Below, piece after piece: positions 21,430 through 32,004 of a DNA stretch of 64,000 bases. Each line of letters opens with the position of its first letter. Within the stretch, counting starts at the first letter, position 1. The notes beneath the pieces are model-generated. The model did no database searches and was not told where the DNA came from. It was given only the letters and a program-made list of their open reading frames with translations. Where the stretch lies: assembly GCF_900497805.2 (NCBI RefSeq), contig NW_020954610.1, forward strand, positions 17,082,535 through 17,146,534, read 5' to 3'. The stretch comes from Vombatus ursinus (Eukaryota > Chordata > Mammalia > Diprotodontia > Vombatidae). The translations under genes and the position numbers were made by a program.

Positions 21430-21990
21430 GCTACACTACCTTTCTAACAGGTATTTCCTTCTCTCTCCTTTCCAATTCATCCTATACCTATGTGACTGCC
21501 TAACTAATTTAATAATCAAAGCTCAAGTCCTGTAATTCCTTTCCTCAAAACCCTTCAATGACTCCCTGTTGCTTACCAAACAAAGCTCATACTTTCATCA
21601 AGCCCTTCCTTGACTTGGCTTCAATTTACTGTTCCAGCTTTGTCTCCCACTACTCTTTCACACTTACCTTATAGTTCATCGAAAGTGGATTCTATCCAGA
21701 ACATGCCATGTTCTTCCCTTTATCTATAAAATTATTCTTTATACTTTTCCCACTGTCTGGAATGCACTCTACCCCAATTCTCTTCCACAATCATACATAT
21801 CTTTCAAGGCCCAGCTCAAATGTGACCTTCTCCAAGAAGTCTCCCCTCCACCTCCATATATACATATCTCTGTCATTTCTACTAGGTAATAAAGCTCCTT
21901 GAGGGCAAGGACTATATTTTATTTATTCTTACATCCTCTGCAGTGCCTTGCACAAAGTACTCAATAAAGGTTTGTTGAAATGAGTTGAAA
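21430..21990 (+). repeat. LINE-2 3' end, long sense copy
   Basis: Contains the L2 C-terminal coding and 3' signature in order: 'aaacccttcaatgactccct', 'tgtctggaatgcactctacc', 'aaggcccagctcaaatgtga', 'aagctccttgagggcaagga' and 'actcaataaaggtttgttga'. No intact frame remains. Confidence 0.88.
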
Positions 21991-21994
21991 TTAG

Positions 21995-22190
21995 ACCAGG
22001 ACTCAAATTCATTCTGTGCCAAAGTGAATCTAGCTCAGAACTTGGCAGGGGATCAGAGAGGCCTTCCAGGAAGCTCATGTGTAAACAGTAATTAATGTAG
22101 CAGTATCATTTAGAGAAGGGCTGGCAAGGTGGGACATTTAAGTTCCCTCTCTTTTCAGGGGAGCCCCAAAGCATGTTGTTTAAAGAGAAG
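21995..22190. other. Unassigned sequence
   Basis: Nothing recognised. Confidence 0.35.
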
Positions 22191-22191
22191 G

Positions 22192-22288
22192 GAAGAAAGA
22201 GAGAAAGAAAAGGAAGGAAGGAAGGAAGGAAAGAAACAAGGAAGGAAGGAAGGTAGGAAAGAAAGAAAAAAGGAAGGAAAGAAGGCTA
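22192..22288. repeat. (GGAA)n/(AAAG)n microsatellite
   Basis: GAAGGAAGGAAGG runs interrupted by AAAG units. The 72-codon frame at 22129-22347 is its translation. Confidence 0.9.
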
Positions 22289-22492
22289 ATATTTATGTGT
22301 CACTTAAAGGTTTGCAAGGTACTAAAACCCTGAGAGGTAGATGCTAGTATTACCCTCCTTTTATAAATGAGAAAACTGAGGCAGATAGATGTTAAGTGAC
22401 TTGCCCAGAGTCACATAGCCAGCAAGTGTCTCAGGCTAAATTTGAACTCAAGTCTATCTGATCCAGGTCCAGAACTCTCTCTTCTGGGCTAC
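22286..22492 (-). repeat. MIR-family CORE-SINE
   Basis: 'ctaatatttatgtgtcactt', 'ataaatgagaaaactgaggc', 'ttaagtgacttgcccagagt' and 'ctatctgatccaggtccaga'. Confidence 0.82.
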
Positions 22493-22529
22493 CCAAAAAG
22501 GAAGAAAGAAGGGCAGAGGAAAGAAGGGA

Positions 22530-22795
22530 AGGAGGAGAAAAAAAAGATCACTTTGGCAATTGAAAGGAGATGGACTGGAGTGAGGAAACCAACCAGCAAG
22601 CTATTGTAAAAGTCCAGGAGTGAGGGGATGAGAAGTAGCACCAGGGTGTCAATGTGTAAGTGGACAGAAGAGGGCATATATGAGAATCATTATGACAGGT
22701 CTTAGCAACAGATTGGTTAGGAGATAGGGGTTGAGAGAGAGAGAGAGTAAAGAGTCAAGGACGACACCTAGGTTGTCCTGAAGAGATTTCTTCCC
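22530..22795 (-). repeat. LINE-2 fragment, minus strand
   Basis: 'gatcactttggcaattgaaa', 'gatggactggagtgaggaaa', 'caaccagcaagctattgtaa' and 'aaggacgacacctaggttgt' match antisense L2 ORF2. A short AG run lies inside. Confidence 0.82.
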
Positions 22796-22799
22796 ATAT

Positions 22800-23765
22800 A
22801 TCTTTTTTCCCCTGACCCTTGACAAAAGAATCATAGCAAGAATTTGCTCCCTGATATTTTCTTTCCTTGGTGTTACATGCTTTCTCACATCTTTTTTTTT
22901 AAAATCATTCTTAAAATACCACTTATTCACTCAACATCATCTTCTGCATCCCATAAGGAGCTCAAAGCAACCCACAACCATTATTAACCCTCACAAATGC
23001 CATAGCATTCCCATGGGGGAGAAGTACGTTGAGTATCATTATCCCCATTTTGCTGCTTGGGTAAACATAGAGCTCTCATGACTTACTGACAATAGAACTT
23101 TTAAGAAGAGACATTCCAGAGCCTTTTCTTTAGATTCTAATATCACCCAAAGGTCAACTCTTTTGCATTAGACTCAGAGTAAAATATACAATTGCTCCTT
23201 TTAATTTAATGTCCAGGCAAGTTTTGTTTTTATTTTTAAGTAGGAGCACCTTCTCCTTTCTCTGACTTTCCTGAAGCCTTTTTATATCTCCCTTATGGTA
23301 ACTATCATATTCTGTCTCCCTAGCATGGGAGTTATTTGTTTATGTTTTGTTAAGTTGATTGAGTTAAGTAGATTAAAGAGTTACTGAATTCATGAACTAT
23401 TTTTTATTCATCTTTGGATCATTGCCCCACTCCCTGATCCCCTCTTCCCACTGGCCAATGCTTAGCATAATGGTAGTATTTATAGAAACATCATAGAATT
23501 TGAGTATTGGGAAGGACTCAGTGCCCATCTAGCCCAACCCATACCCAAGAGGAATACCTACTATAATATAACTAAATAAATAACTAACTCTAGCCCCTTC
23601 TTCTAAGACCTCCAGTGAGAGGGAATTAAACAAATTTGTAATATTATCAATACAGATTGAACGGAATACATGAATGAATGAATAAATGAATTAATGAATG
23701 AATGAATGAATGGAAAAGATTTATATTTAGGAATATACTCATAGACCCCTGGCTATACATAGGAA
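22800..23765. other. Mostly unassigned sequence
   Basis: A diverged MIR-like piece may lie at 22950-23100 ('catttgctgcttgggt' context), and a 'catagaatttgagtattggg' head at 23490-23570. The rest is unrecognised. Confidence 0.35.
23668..23712. repeat. (GAAT)n microsatellite
   Basis: About eleven GAAT/AAAT units. Confidence 0.9.
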
Positions 23766-23769
23766 ATAA

Positions 23770-24150
23770 ATTTCAAACTGGATGGTGTCTTAGAGGTCAT
23801 TGAAACCAACTGCCTCATTTTACAAATGAAGAAACTGAGACCTAGAAAGGTAAAATGACTTCTCTAGGATCATAGTATCATAGATTTGGAGCTGGAAGGG
23901 ACCCAAGGAGTCATCTATTTATTTTATTTTATAGATGAGAAAACTGAAACTCAGAGATGTTAAGTGATTTGTCCGTGATTACATAGCTATTATGTCTGAG
24001 GCAGGATTGAACTTTGGTAATCCAAGGTCCCAAATCCAGTATTCTATCCACTATGCCATGTTGGGTCACATGCTTAGTAAGTGTTTGAAACAAGATTTGA
24101 ACCCTAGTCTTACTGGCTCCAAGTTGATGGCCCTATCTTCTATGCCCACT
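23770..24150 (-). repeat. MIR3/MON1-like CORE-SINEs, tandem or nested
   Basis: Two overlapping signatures: 'tacaaatgaagaaactgaga...gatttggagctggaaggga' and 'tatagatgagaaaactgaaa...gtatgtctgaggcagg', followed by a third partial core ending 'tcttctatgcccactgcc'. Confidence 0.7.
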
Positions 24151-24189
24151 GCCTCTGGATATGTGATGTTCTCACATGTGAATCACATC

Positions 24190-24800
24190 TCCTTTGAAGA
24201 GACCCTCTAGAGAAAGATTTTATGATAACTAGAAAAATTATATGGTAAACCCCACTGACCCCAGCAACAAGTGTTCACTAAAAACCAGTCATAGCAACCT
24301 ATCCTCATTTCCATTTTGAGCAAGTTCCTAGATTGGTAGATGAGGGAACAGCTATAATGTATCTTGATTCCAGCAAAGCACTTGACAAAACCTCCCAAGA
24401 TATCTTGATGATACAACGGTGAAGCATGAACTGGATTATGGTACGGCTATGTAGACTTAACTTCTTGTACCTAAAGAAGAGTAATTAATGGAATTCTATC
24501 AGTATAAATAATTTCTTACACAATATTCCCAGAGTTCTGTTTTAGATCTTTTTTTTAAAGCAATGAATAAAATGAAGATATAGCATATTTGCTGAATTTC
24601 CAGATTATTCAAGTTTGGGAGGGATAATTAATGTCACAATGACTGAAGAATCAAAATTCAAATTATCTTGAAAAGCTAAGCCCAAGTCTAAAAATAGTAA
24701 AATCAAATTGAACAGAAATAAATGTCAATTCTTGCATTTCAATTTTTCAATTGCACCAATATAGAAGGAGAGAGATGTTGCTAGGCAGAAATTCTTGTAG
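24190..24800 (+). repeat. CR1/L3 LINE reverse-transcriptase remnant
   Basis: Sense CR1/L3. Translation near 24358-24410 gives YLDSSKALDKTSQDIL, the degenerate form of the CR1 block YLDFSKAFDTVPHDIL. Further on, 'tcaagtttgggagggataat' corresponds to the KLGGIA segment after the active site. Frames are broken repeatedly. Confidence 0.78.
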
Positions 24801-25135
24801 AAAAGATTCAGGTCAAAAGGATGATGAAGCTTCTAAGAAAACTAATGAAACTTTAGCTTGCACTAACAGATGTGCAGTGTATGGAACAATGTCCCTGGAA
24901 ACCCAATTTGGTGGTCTTTCAACATGTGTTGGTAGAGATTTCCCCTTGTGGAAGCCAAACTATGGATGCTAGGAGTAGAACTGAGGGTGGAGCCAAGAGT
25001 AGAGCTAGAAACACATTTTTGGAGCCTTCTCGCTACTGTGCTATATTTTATACGTTTTACATGTGCACGGATAAATGCTGTGTAACAGACATAGACCAAC
25101 ATACCCATGCATAAATTTCAAGCATGGGAATAATG
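24800..25135. other. Unassigned sequence, probably the decayed end of the CR1/L3 copy
   Basis: Nothing recognised with confidence. Overlapping small frames here (24751-25108) show no domain. Confidence 0.3.
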
Positions 25136-25137
25136 AT

Positions 25138-25248
25138 AACAATATTATTTTAGGCTCATATATAGAGCTAAAAGAGTTCTTGAGGTCATTTAGTCTAACC
25201 TCTCCATTTTGTAAATAAGGCATTTTATAGATGAGTAAGACCTTGTGC
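25138..25248 (-). repeat. MIR3/MON1-like CORE-SINE fragment
   Basis: 'ttcttgaggtcatttagtct', 'aacctctccattttgtaaat'. Confidence 0.6.
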
Positions 25249-25249
25249 A

Positions 25250-25745
25250 TTAAAGATTATGATACAATAAAACAGTATTGAATAGAGGGGGAAAATGAGC
25301 AAAGAATATAAAACCAAAGAAGATTGAATAATGACATCTTGAATAATGAGTGAGTTTTAAAAAAAACTCATAGAAACAATAAATAATTATATTAATGGTG
25401 CTGAGTATAATACTAAAATTTATGGGATGCAATTCCTCTGAGGAAAATGCATATTTCTGAAAACTTGTATTAGTAAAATAGAAAAAGGGAAGGTTAATTA
25501 ACCAAGCAATCAAAAAAACTAGAAAATAAGTCCATCTCAAAAAACAAGTACAAAGGAAGAAATATTGAAATTTAGATGAGAGAAACTTCAAAATAAAAAT
25601 AGATTAGCAAAATCAATAAAACAATAAATTAATTACCAAATTAAAAGAAAAAACCTGAGGCCAGATACATTTTCAAGTAAATTTCATCAAACGTTTACAG
25701 GGCAAGCAATATTAATACTACAAAAATTGTCAAAAACAATAGCTA
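25250..25745 (+). mobile_element. L1 LINE fragment (ORF2, before and into the RT domain)
   Basis: Sense, AT-rich. It ends with 'ttcatcaaacgtttacaggg', the decayed L1 block around GEFYQTFK. Upstream, 'taaccaagcaatcaaaaaaa' and 'caaaatcaataaaacaataa' fit the lysine-rich ORF2 linker. Many stops. Confidence 0.65.
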
Positions 25746-25749
25746 GCTA

Positions 25750-25845
25750 ATAGCTAATAATAGCTAATATAACATAAAGGTTTGCAAAGAACTTTATAAA
25801 TATTATCATTTTTATTCTCACAATAACACTAGGGGGTTTAGATTG
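25750..25845 (-). repeat. MIR-family CORE-SINE fragment
   Basis: 'taataatagctaatataaca', 'aggtttgcaaagaactttat' is the 3' part of a reverse-complement MIR. Confidence 0.65.
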
Positions 25846-25883
25846 GACCGGATATCAATGATTCCATAAGGAAAAAAAAAATA

Positions 25884-26085
25884 GGGGCAGCTAGGTGGTG
25901 CAGTTGATAGAGCACTGGCCCTGGAGTCAGGAGGACCTGAGTTCAAATCCAGNNNNNNNNNNGATAGAGCACTGGCCCTGGAGTCAGGAGGACCTGAGTT
26001 CAAATCCAGCCTCAGACACATAGCACTTACTAACTGTGTGACCATGGGCAAGTCACTTAGCCCCCATTGCCTAACCAAAAAAAAA
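25884..26085 (+). repeat. Short tRNA SINE (WSINE-type) broken by an assembly gap
   Basis: 'gggcagctaggtggtgcag', 'ggagtcaggaggacctgagt', 'cagacacatagcacttacta' and 'gggcaagtcacttagccccc', then an A-run tail. A 10-N gap lies inside. The 47 bp before the gap are repeated exactly after it, so the true SINE is probably about 57 bp shorter. Confidence 0.92.
25953..25962. other. 10-N assembly gap
   Basis: Ten Ns. The 47 bp at 25906-25952 equal 25963-26009 exactly, which points to unmerged overlapping contig ends. Confidence 0.98.
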
Positions 26086-26099
26086 AGCCTAGATGCTAT

Positions 26100-27546
26100 A
26101 TTTTGATAAAAAAAGAAAGAAAGAAACATGAAGGAAAAAGGAATACACCAGGGAATAGAAAAGAAGGTTTAAAACTTACTACATTATATAGTCCAAATGT
26201 GTAAGAAGAATATACAAATATAAAGGAACGTACAAGGGGAACAGACTACACATGAAATTTCCATCTGAGCTGGATAGAGAAAAGTTGAATACATACTCAC
26301 AGACTATGAATTTGGTGTGGAAATAAATATATCAAATTCAATACAGGATCATACTGAGACAAGAGAGAGGAAATATGAGGATATTCTACCTATTGATCTA
26401 TCTCTGAAGGAGAGATTAGTCATAAGCAAAGTCAATTCCATCTGTGAGGAATGCTAACAGTTTGGTTCCCACAGAACTGATAAGAAAACAGGACAGGGGG
26501 AGATTAGGTTATTGATTAATTGATTTCTTGGTCTATTGGTTTACACAAATATGTAAACAAGGTAAGGGAGTGAATGAGATAATATAGGGTGAAGCCCCCT
26601 CAAGGGAATGAACTAACCCCGACCTCAGTTCCTTTTCATACTTATGACTGTTGCGACACTGCACCCAGATGCCTTGCAGCACATTCTGGCTAAACTGGAT
26701 GTTCTGGTTGTGCAAAGAGACCACTCCCCTCTAACTTGTTTCGAACTTCCACAGAAGTTAGAATTTCCCGAATAGATTGTGACCCTAATATACCCAGCCA
26801 ATGGGTTGAGGGGAACGGGGTTAGGGCGGGGACATTGCGGATAGGGTCTATATATTCTGCTTTACAAGACACTCAGATGCACACCCTGGCTGGAGCCATC
26901 TTAAGCAAATGCTGGGTATGTCCTGCGAAAGCAATAAAACTCCTTTTTGCCTTTAAGAAAAAGTCTCTGATTTGATTATTTTGGGGGTCATAAACACCAC
27001 CCACACATCTTTCTTAGGGTAAATCACAAGGAAGGGGGGGATAAAAGAGAAGCAAGAAAGACTAAGAGTATGCCATCTAGAACTGGGCAAAAGGAGGAGA
27101 GGAAGTAGTTTACACAAAATATGGCTCATGAGTGTTGCATATGCTTATCTCTCAACACCATCTTCTTTTTGAATGGGAACAAAAAGAAGTATGTATATTT
27201 CTCATTTGCACATAGCACCTTTACAAAAATTGACCAAGTATTAGAGTACTAAAAACTTACAAGCAAATGCAGAGAAGCAGAAATATTGAAGACATCTTTT
27301 ACTAACCACAATACAATAATAATATAATGAATAAAGGGTGTTGAAGTAAAGATAAAAAAAATTGGGGACTAAATAACTTAATACTACAAAACTTGTGGTT
27401 GAAAGAACAATTCATAGAAACAGTAAAAAAAAATTTTCATCAAAGACAACATAATTTTTAGGGTGCTAACAAAGTAATCACAAAGATAAATTTATATCTC
27501 TGAACACTTTTACCAACAAAATGAACAATATCAATGAAATGAGTTT
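26100..27546 (+). mobile_element. L1-like sequence carrying a solo LTR
   Basis: The best-supported part is 27195-27546. Translation gives KKYVYFSFAHSTFTKID, a decayed form of the L1 endonuclease end YTFFSSAHGTYSKID, then SKCREAEIL and KFISLNTFTNKM. The part before and just after the LTR (26100-26438, 27010-27190) reads continuously across the LTR site but I cannot place it in L1 with confidence. Confidence 0.6.
26443..27005 (+). mobile_element. Solo LTR of an endogenous retrovirus
   Basis: A fossil LTR of 563 bp. It begins TGTGAGG, ends CACCCACA and is bracketed by the 4-bp duplication CATC (26439-26442 and 27006-27009). It has a TATA-like 'tctatatattc' near 26847 and a polyadenylation signal AATAAA near 26933, so U3-R-U5 order on the plus strand is clear. 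No internal retroviral sequence is attached, as expected after LTR-LTR recombination. A 4-bp duplication fits class I (gammaretrovirus-like) elements, but the family is not named here. Confidence 0.82.
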
Positions 27547-27719
27547 TAATTAATTCAATGACATTTCTCATTCAATTTTATTAATCTGTTTGATTTTCAG
27601 AATTTTTAATTTTTATTAACTTGGATTTTTTTAGTTGCAAACTCATTTCATTGCTATTGTTCATTTTATTGGTAAAAGTGTTCAGAGATATAAATTTCTC
27701 TTTGTGATTACTTTGTTAG
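27466..27719. repeat. 81-bp near-perfect inverted repeat of L1 ORF2 sequence
   Basis: Arms at 27466-27546 and 27639-27719 differ at about 3 of 81 positions and are separated by 92 bp. Both encode the L1 stretch KFISLNTFTNKM, in opposite directions. Confidence 0.92.
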
Positions 27720-27721
27720 GG

Positions 27722-30642
27722 TTTTCAACATTTACTTCCACAAGATTTTGAGTTCCAAATTTTCTCCCCATCTCTCCCCTCCACTCCACCCCAAGATGGC
27801 ATGCATTCTGATTACCCCTTCACCCAATCTGCCCTCCCTTCTATCACATCCACCTCCTTCTCATCCCCTTCCCCTTCTATTTTCCTGCACGGTAAGATAG
27901 GTTTCTGTACCCCATTGCTGTATACCTTATTTCCCAGTTACAAGTAAAAACAATTTTTAACATTCATTTTTAAAACTTTGAGTTCCAAATTCTCTCTCTT
28001 CCTCCCTACCCACCCTCACTGAGAAGGCAAGCGATTTGATATAGGTTATATATGTGTAGTCATGCAAAACACTTCTATAATAGTCATGTTGTGAAAGACT
28101 ATATTTCCCTCCATCCTATCCTGCTCCCCATTTATTCTATTCTGTCCTTTGATCTGTCAGTCCTCAAAAGTGTTTGCTTCTGATCACCTCCTTGCTCAAT
28201 CTGCCCTCTCTTCTATCACCACCACCTCCCATCCCCTTCCTGCCTACTTTCCCATAGAGTAAGATAGGTTTTCATACCCATTTAAGTGTGTGTGTTATTC
28301 CCTCCTTAAGCCAAATCCAATGAGAGTAAGGTTCACTCATTCTCCTTCACCTTCCCCCCAATTCCCCTCCACTATAAAAGCTTTTTCTTGCCTCGTTTAT
28401 GTGAGATAATTTACCCCATTCTACTGTCTCTTTCTCTTTCTCCCAGTACATTCCTCTCTCATCCTTTAATTTTAGTTTTTAGATATCATCCCTTCATATT
28501 CAACTCACCCCGTGCCTTCTGTCTATATATATTCCCTCCAACTACCCTAACAATGAGAAAGGTCATCAGTTCGAAATATCATCTTTCTATGTAGGAAAGT
28601 AAATAGTTCTACTTTAATAAGTCCCTTGTGATTTCTCTTTCCTGTTTACCTTTTCATGCTTCTCTTGAGTCTTGTATTTGAAAGTCAAATTTTCTATTTA
28701 GCTCTGTTTTTTTCTCAAGAATGCATTAAATTCCTCTATGTCACTGAATGCCAATCTCCCCCCTCATTGATTACAGTCAGTTTTGCCAGGCAGGTGATTC
28801 TTGGTTTTAATATTAGTTCTTTTGACCTCTGGAATATCATATTGAAAGTCCTCCAATCTCTTAATGTAGAAGCTGCTAAATCTTGTGTTATCCTGATTGT
28901 GTTTCCATAATACTTGAATTGTTTCTTTCTGGCCACTTGCAATATTTTCTCCTTGCTCTGGGAACACTGAAATTTGGTTATAATATTCCTGGGAGTTTTC
29001 CTTTTGGGATTTCTTTTACCAGGTGATCGGTAGATTCTTCAATTTCTATTTTACCCTCTGGTTCTAGAATATCAGGGCAGTTTTCCCTGATAATTTCTTG
29101 AAAGATGATGTCTCAGCTCTTTTTTTTTTATTATGGCTTTCAAGTAGTCCAATAATTTAAAAATGATCTCTTTTGGATCTATTTTGCAGGTCAGTTGTTT
29201 TTCCAATGAGATTTTTCACATTGTCTTCTATTTTTTCATTCTTTTGGCATTGTTTTGTAATTTCTTGATTTCTCATAGAGTCATTAGCTTTCATTTGCTC
29301 CATTCTAATTTTTAAGGAATTATTTTCTTCAGTGAATTTTTGGAGCTCCTTTTCCATTTGGCCAATTCTGCTTTTTAAGGCATTCTTCTCCTCATCGGCT
29401 TTTTGGACCAATTTTGCCATTTGGTCTAGTCTATTTTTTAAGGTATTATTTTCTTCAGTATTTTTTGGGGGGGTTTCCTTTAGCAAGCTGTTGACTTGTT
29501 TTTCATGACTTTCTTGCATCACTCTCATTTCTCTTCCCAATTTTTCATCTACTTCTCTTACTTGATTTTCAAAATCCTTTTTGAGCTCTTCCATGGCCTG
29601 AGACTGATTCATATTTTTCTTGGAGGCTTTGGATGTAGGAGCTTTGACTTTGTTGTCTTCTTCTGAGTGTATGTTTTGATCTTCCTTGTCACCAAAGTAA
29701 TATTCTATAGTCTGATGTTCTTTTTCCTGTTGTTTGCTCATTTCCCCAGGCAATTACTTGACTCTTTGTTAAGGTAGGGCTCTGCTTCTAGTGTGAAAGA
29801 CATATTGTCCCAAGCTTTAGAGGTTTTGTACAGCTGTTTTCAGAAATAATTCTAAGTACCTGTAAGTTTTCAGTTCTTCCAAGCTGGTATGATCTAAGGA
29901 GAGGTGTTTACTCCACCCCTGGCCTGTGCTTTGGTCTGTGAGTGACCATAAGTGCTCTTTTTCTGCCCTGGAACTGTGAGGAGGGTTCCCTCTCCACCAC
30001 TGCCACAAGCTCTGCTATGCCAGTGCTCCTCCTCACCCCAGGACTGCCACCCCAGGACTGTGACCTAGATCCAAGTATGGACAAAGCAACAGAATCCTGC
30101 CTCGGTGCCAGCAAACAAATCCCTGTATATTCCTTCAGATCAGTTGTTCGATCCCCATATCATCTGTGAGCTGAGAGCTCTGGAAGCAGCCACTGCCACT
30201 GCCTCAGCTACTGCTGCTACTGCAGCCTGGGGATCTGCTGGGGCTGGGGCTGGATTGTTTCTCTCTCACTCAGGTCTGACAGACCTTTCCTATTGACCTT
30301 CTAAGTTGTTTTTGGTGTTTATGGGTTGAGAAGTCTGGGAACTGCCACAGCTGCCAGTGATTCAGGCCCCTGAGACCTGCTCCTGCCCACTGGGGCCTGG
30401 TCTGTGCCAGTGCAACCCATGCTGGACTATGCTCTTTTCCCAACCAGGTGCAACAGATCTTCCCATAAACCATCCAGGTTGTCTTGGGATGCAAATTATT
30501 TCACTCTATCTTTTTGTGCATTCTGCTGCTCTAGAATTTGTTTTAGAGTCATTTTGCGCAGGTATTTGGAGGGGTTTGGGGGAGAGCTCAAGCAGGTCCC
30601 TGACTTCACTCCGCCATCTTGGCTTCACTCCCCTAAACAGTC
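27722..30642 (-). mobile_element. ORF1-only (HAL1-like) L1 element, nearly complete
   Basis: Minus-strand LINE of about 2.9 kb. The 5' UTR (about 30642-29745) starts with an 'agccaagatggcggagtgaa' motif. ORF1 (29741 down to about 28690) follows, and then about 970 bp of 3' UTR with no ORF2. The 3' UTR has two similar modules: one ends at about 27955 ('gttaaaaattgtttttac' on the minus strand) and the second at 27722. The first module's end is shared with the full L1 3' ends at 39.5 and 49.9 kb. It therefore looks like a non-autonomous ORF1-carrying relative of L1 that would need RT supplied by L1. Confidence 0.82.
28690..29741 (-). pseudogene. L1/HAL1 ORF1 (RNA-binding coiled-coil protein), frame broken
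   Basis: ORF1p of L1-type LINEs trimerises by a coiled coil and binds LINE RNA. The open part spans 29157-29741 (194 aa). I take the start as the ATG at 29741, giving MSKQQEKEHQTIEYYFGDKE. The longer frame starts upstream at a TTG. Residues about 45-175 are a long coiled coil rich in E, K, Q and N with regular leucines, including about 21-residue units beginning EENNTLK, EEKNALK and EENNSLK. The frame ends after DLQNRSKRDHF. The C-terminal half continues in other frames, with readable blocks QEIIRENCPDILEPEGKIEI, ILQVARKKQFKYYGNTIRIT and KPRITCLAKLTVINE, ending near RKFDFQIQDSREKHEK. Not functional as it stands. Confidence 0.85.
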
Positions 30643-30654
30643 TTGACATCTAAC

Positions 30655-32000
30655 TTTGGGAGAAACAAATCAGAGAAATGAATCAATATTTCTCATGAAT
30701 ATTAATGTAAAACTTTTGAATAAAATACTTATAAAGAAACTATAGCAACATATTAGAAATATTGTATAGTATGCACAGGTAGGGTTTATTTGAGGAATTC
30801 AGATTTGGTGTGCTATTAGGAAAATTATAAACATACTAATACATGAATAATTAAAATAAAAATAAGATTTTCTCAATCGATGTAGAAAAACCTTTTGACA
30901 AAATATAATACCTATTTTATGTCAAAAACACTAAAAAGCATAAGAAACAATGGACCTTTTCCAAATATGGTAAAAAGTATTTATCTGAAACTAGTATGAT
31001 ATATAGTAGAGATAAACTAGGAGCCTTTCCAATAGGATGAGGGAATCTCCCAGCAAAGGAAGGATATCCATATTATTGTTATCCATTATCCATTATCACT
31101 ATTATTATTAAAAATGCTAGCTATTGAAATAGTACAAGAAAAAGAATTGGAGAGAATAAGCACAGATAAAGGAGAAATGAAATTATTACTTTTTGCAAAT
31201 GATACGATAGTCTACAACACAGAAAACCCTGGAGAGTCAACTAAAAATTGGTTGAAACAATTAGTAACTTCATGAAATTAGCAGAAATAAATACAAACAT
31301 CTGCCTTTCTATATACTAACAGCTAAAACAAATTAAGAACAGATAGAAAGAGATATCCCATTCAAAATAGTCACAGAATGCATAAATCATTGAGGAATCC
31401 ACTTTCCGAGACACTAATTAAATACAATTACAAAACATTCTTTACAAAATAAGGGCAGTTTTTCATGACTGCACCATGCCTCTATAATTATATTACCATA
31501 TATACTACCATAAACAATTCTGTTTTACTGTCTTTATTGGTGATGGGGAATGGGGTGGAGGGGATTCCAAAGTGAAAGAGGAGTTAGCAAAAAAGTTGTC
31601 AAAAAAAAAAAGAAAAAACAAAGTTTATTGAAACTTTTTTTTAAAAATGTACAGAAGAGAATATATACTATTTAATTTGATTTAGTATTCTATCAAGCAA
31701 ACTACCAAAAATACTTTAGAGAACTAGAAAAAAAATGATAACCAAAGTCATCTGAAGGAACAAAATGTTACCCAATCATAGTAAATGACCAGTCTTAATT
31801 CCAGAGAACAAAAAAACACATTTCACTCCTCTTAAAAAACAAGTAGTGAACTATGGGTACAAAATGTTGCACAAGTTTTCAGATGCTGTTGGTTAGTTTT
31901 GCTTAATTTGTTAAAAGGGAGGGCTTTATGAAGATATGGGGTACAGTTACTTGGATATGACTAGAGGTAGAAAAAAGCATCAATAAAATATAAATAAAAT
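30655..32000 (+). mobile_element. L1 LINE fragment (RT domain through 3' region)
   Basis: Sense L1. 'aaaaccttttgacaaaatat' encodes a VEKPFDKI-like block. At 31183-31212 translation gives LLFANDTIVY, where the active-site (F/Y)ADD reads FAND, so a catalytic aspartate codon has become asparagine. Later blocks include 'ttctatatactaacagctaa', 'tcaagcaaactaccaaaaat' and a 3'-UTR-like 'tgctgttggttagttttgct'. It may be the continuation of the L1 at 27.2-27.5 kb, separated by the HAL1-like insertion. Confidence 0.78.
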
Positions 32001-32004
32001 AAAA

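Noticed and set aside
29157-29753. 198-codon coiled-coil frame as a host structural protein
   Set aside because: It sits between an L1-type 5' UTR and 3' UTR and continues into L1 ORF1 C-terminal blocks, so it is LINE ORF1.
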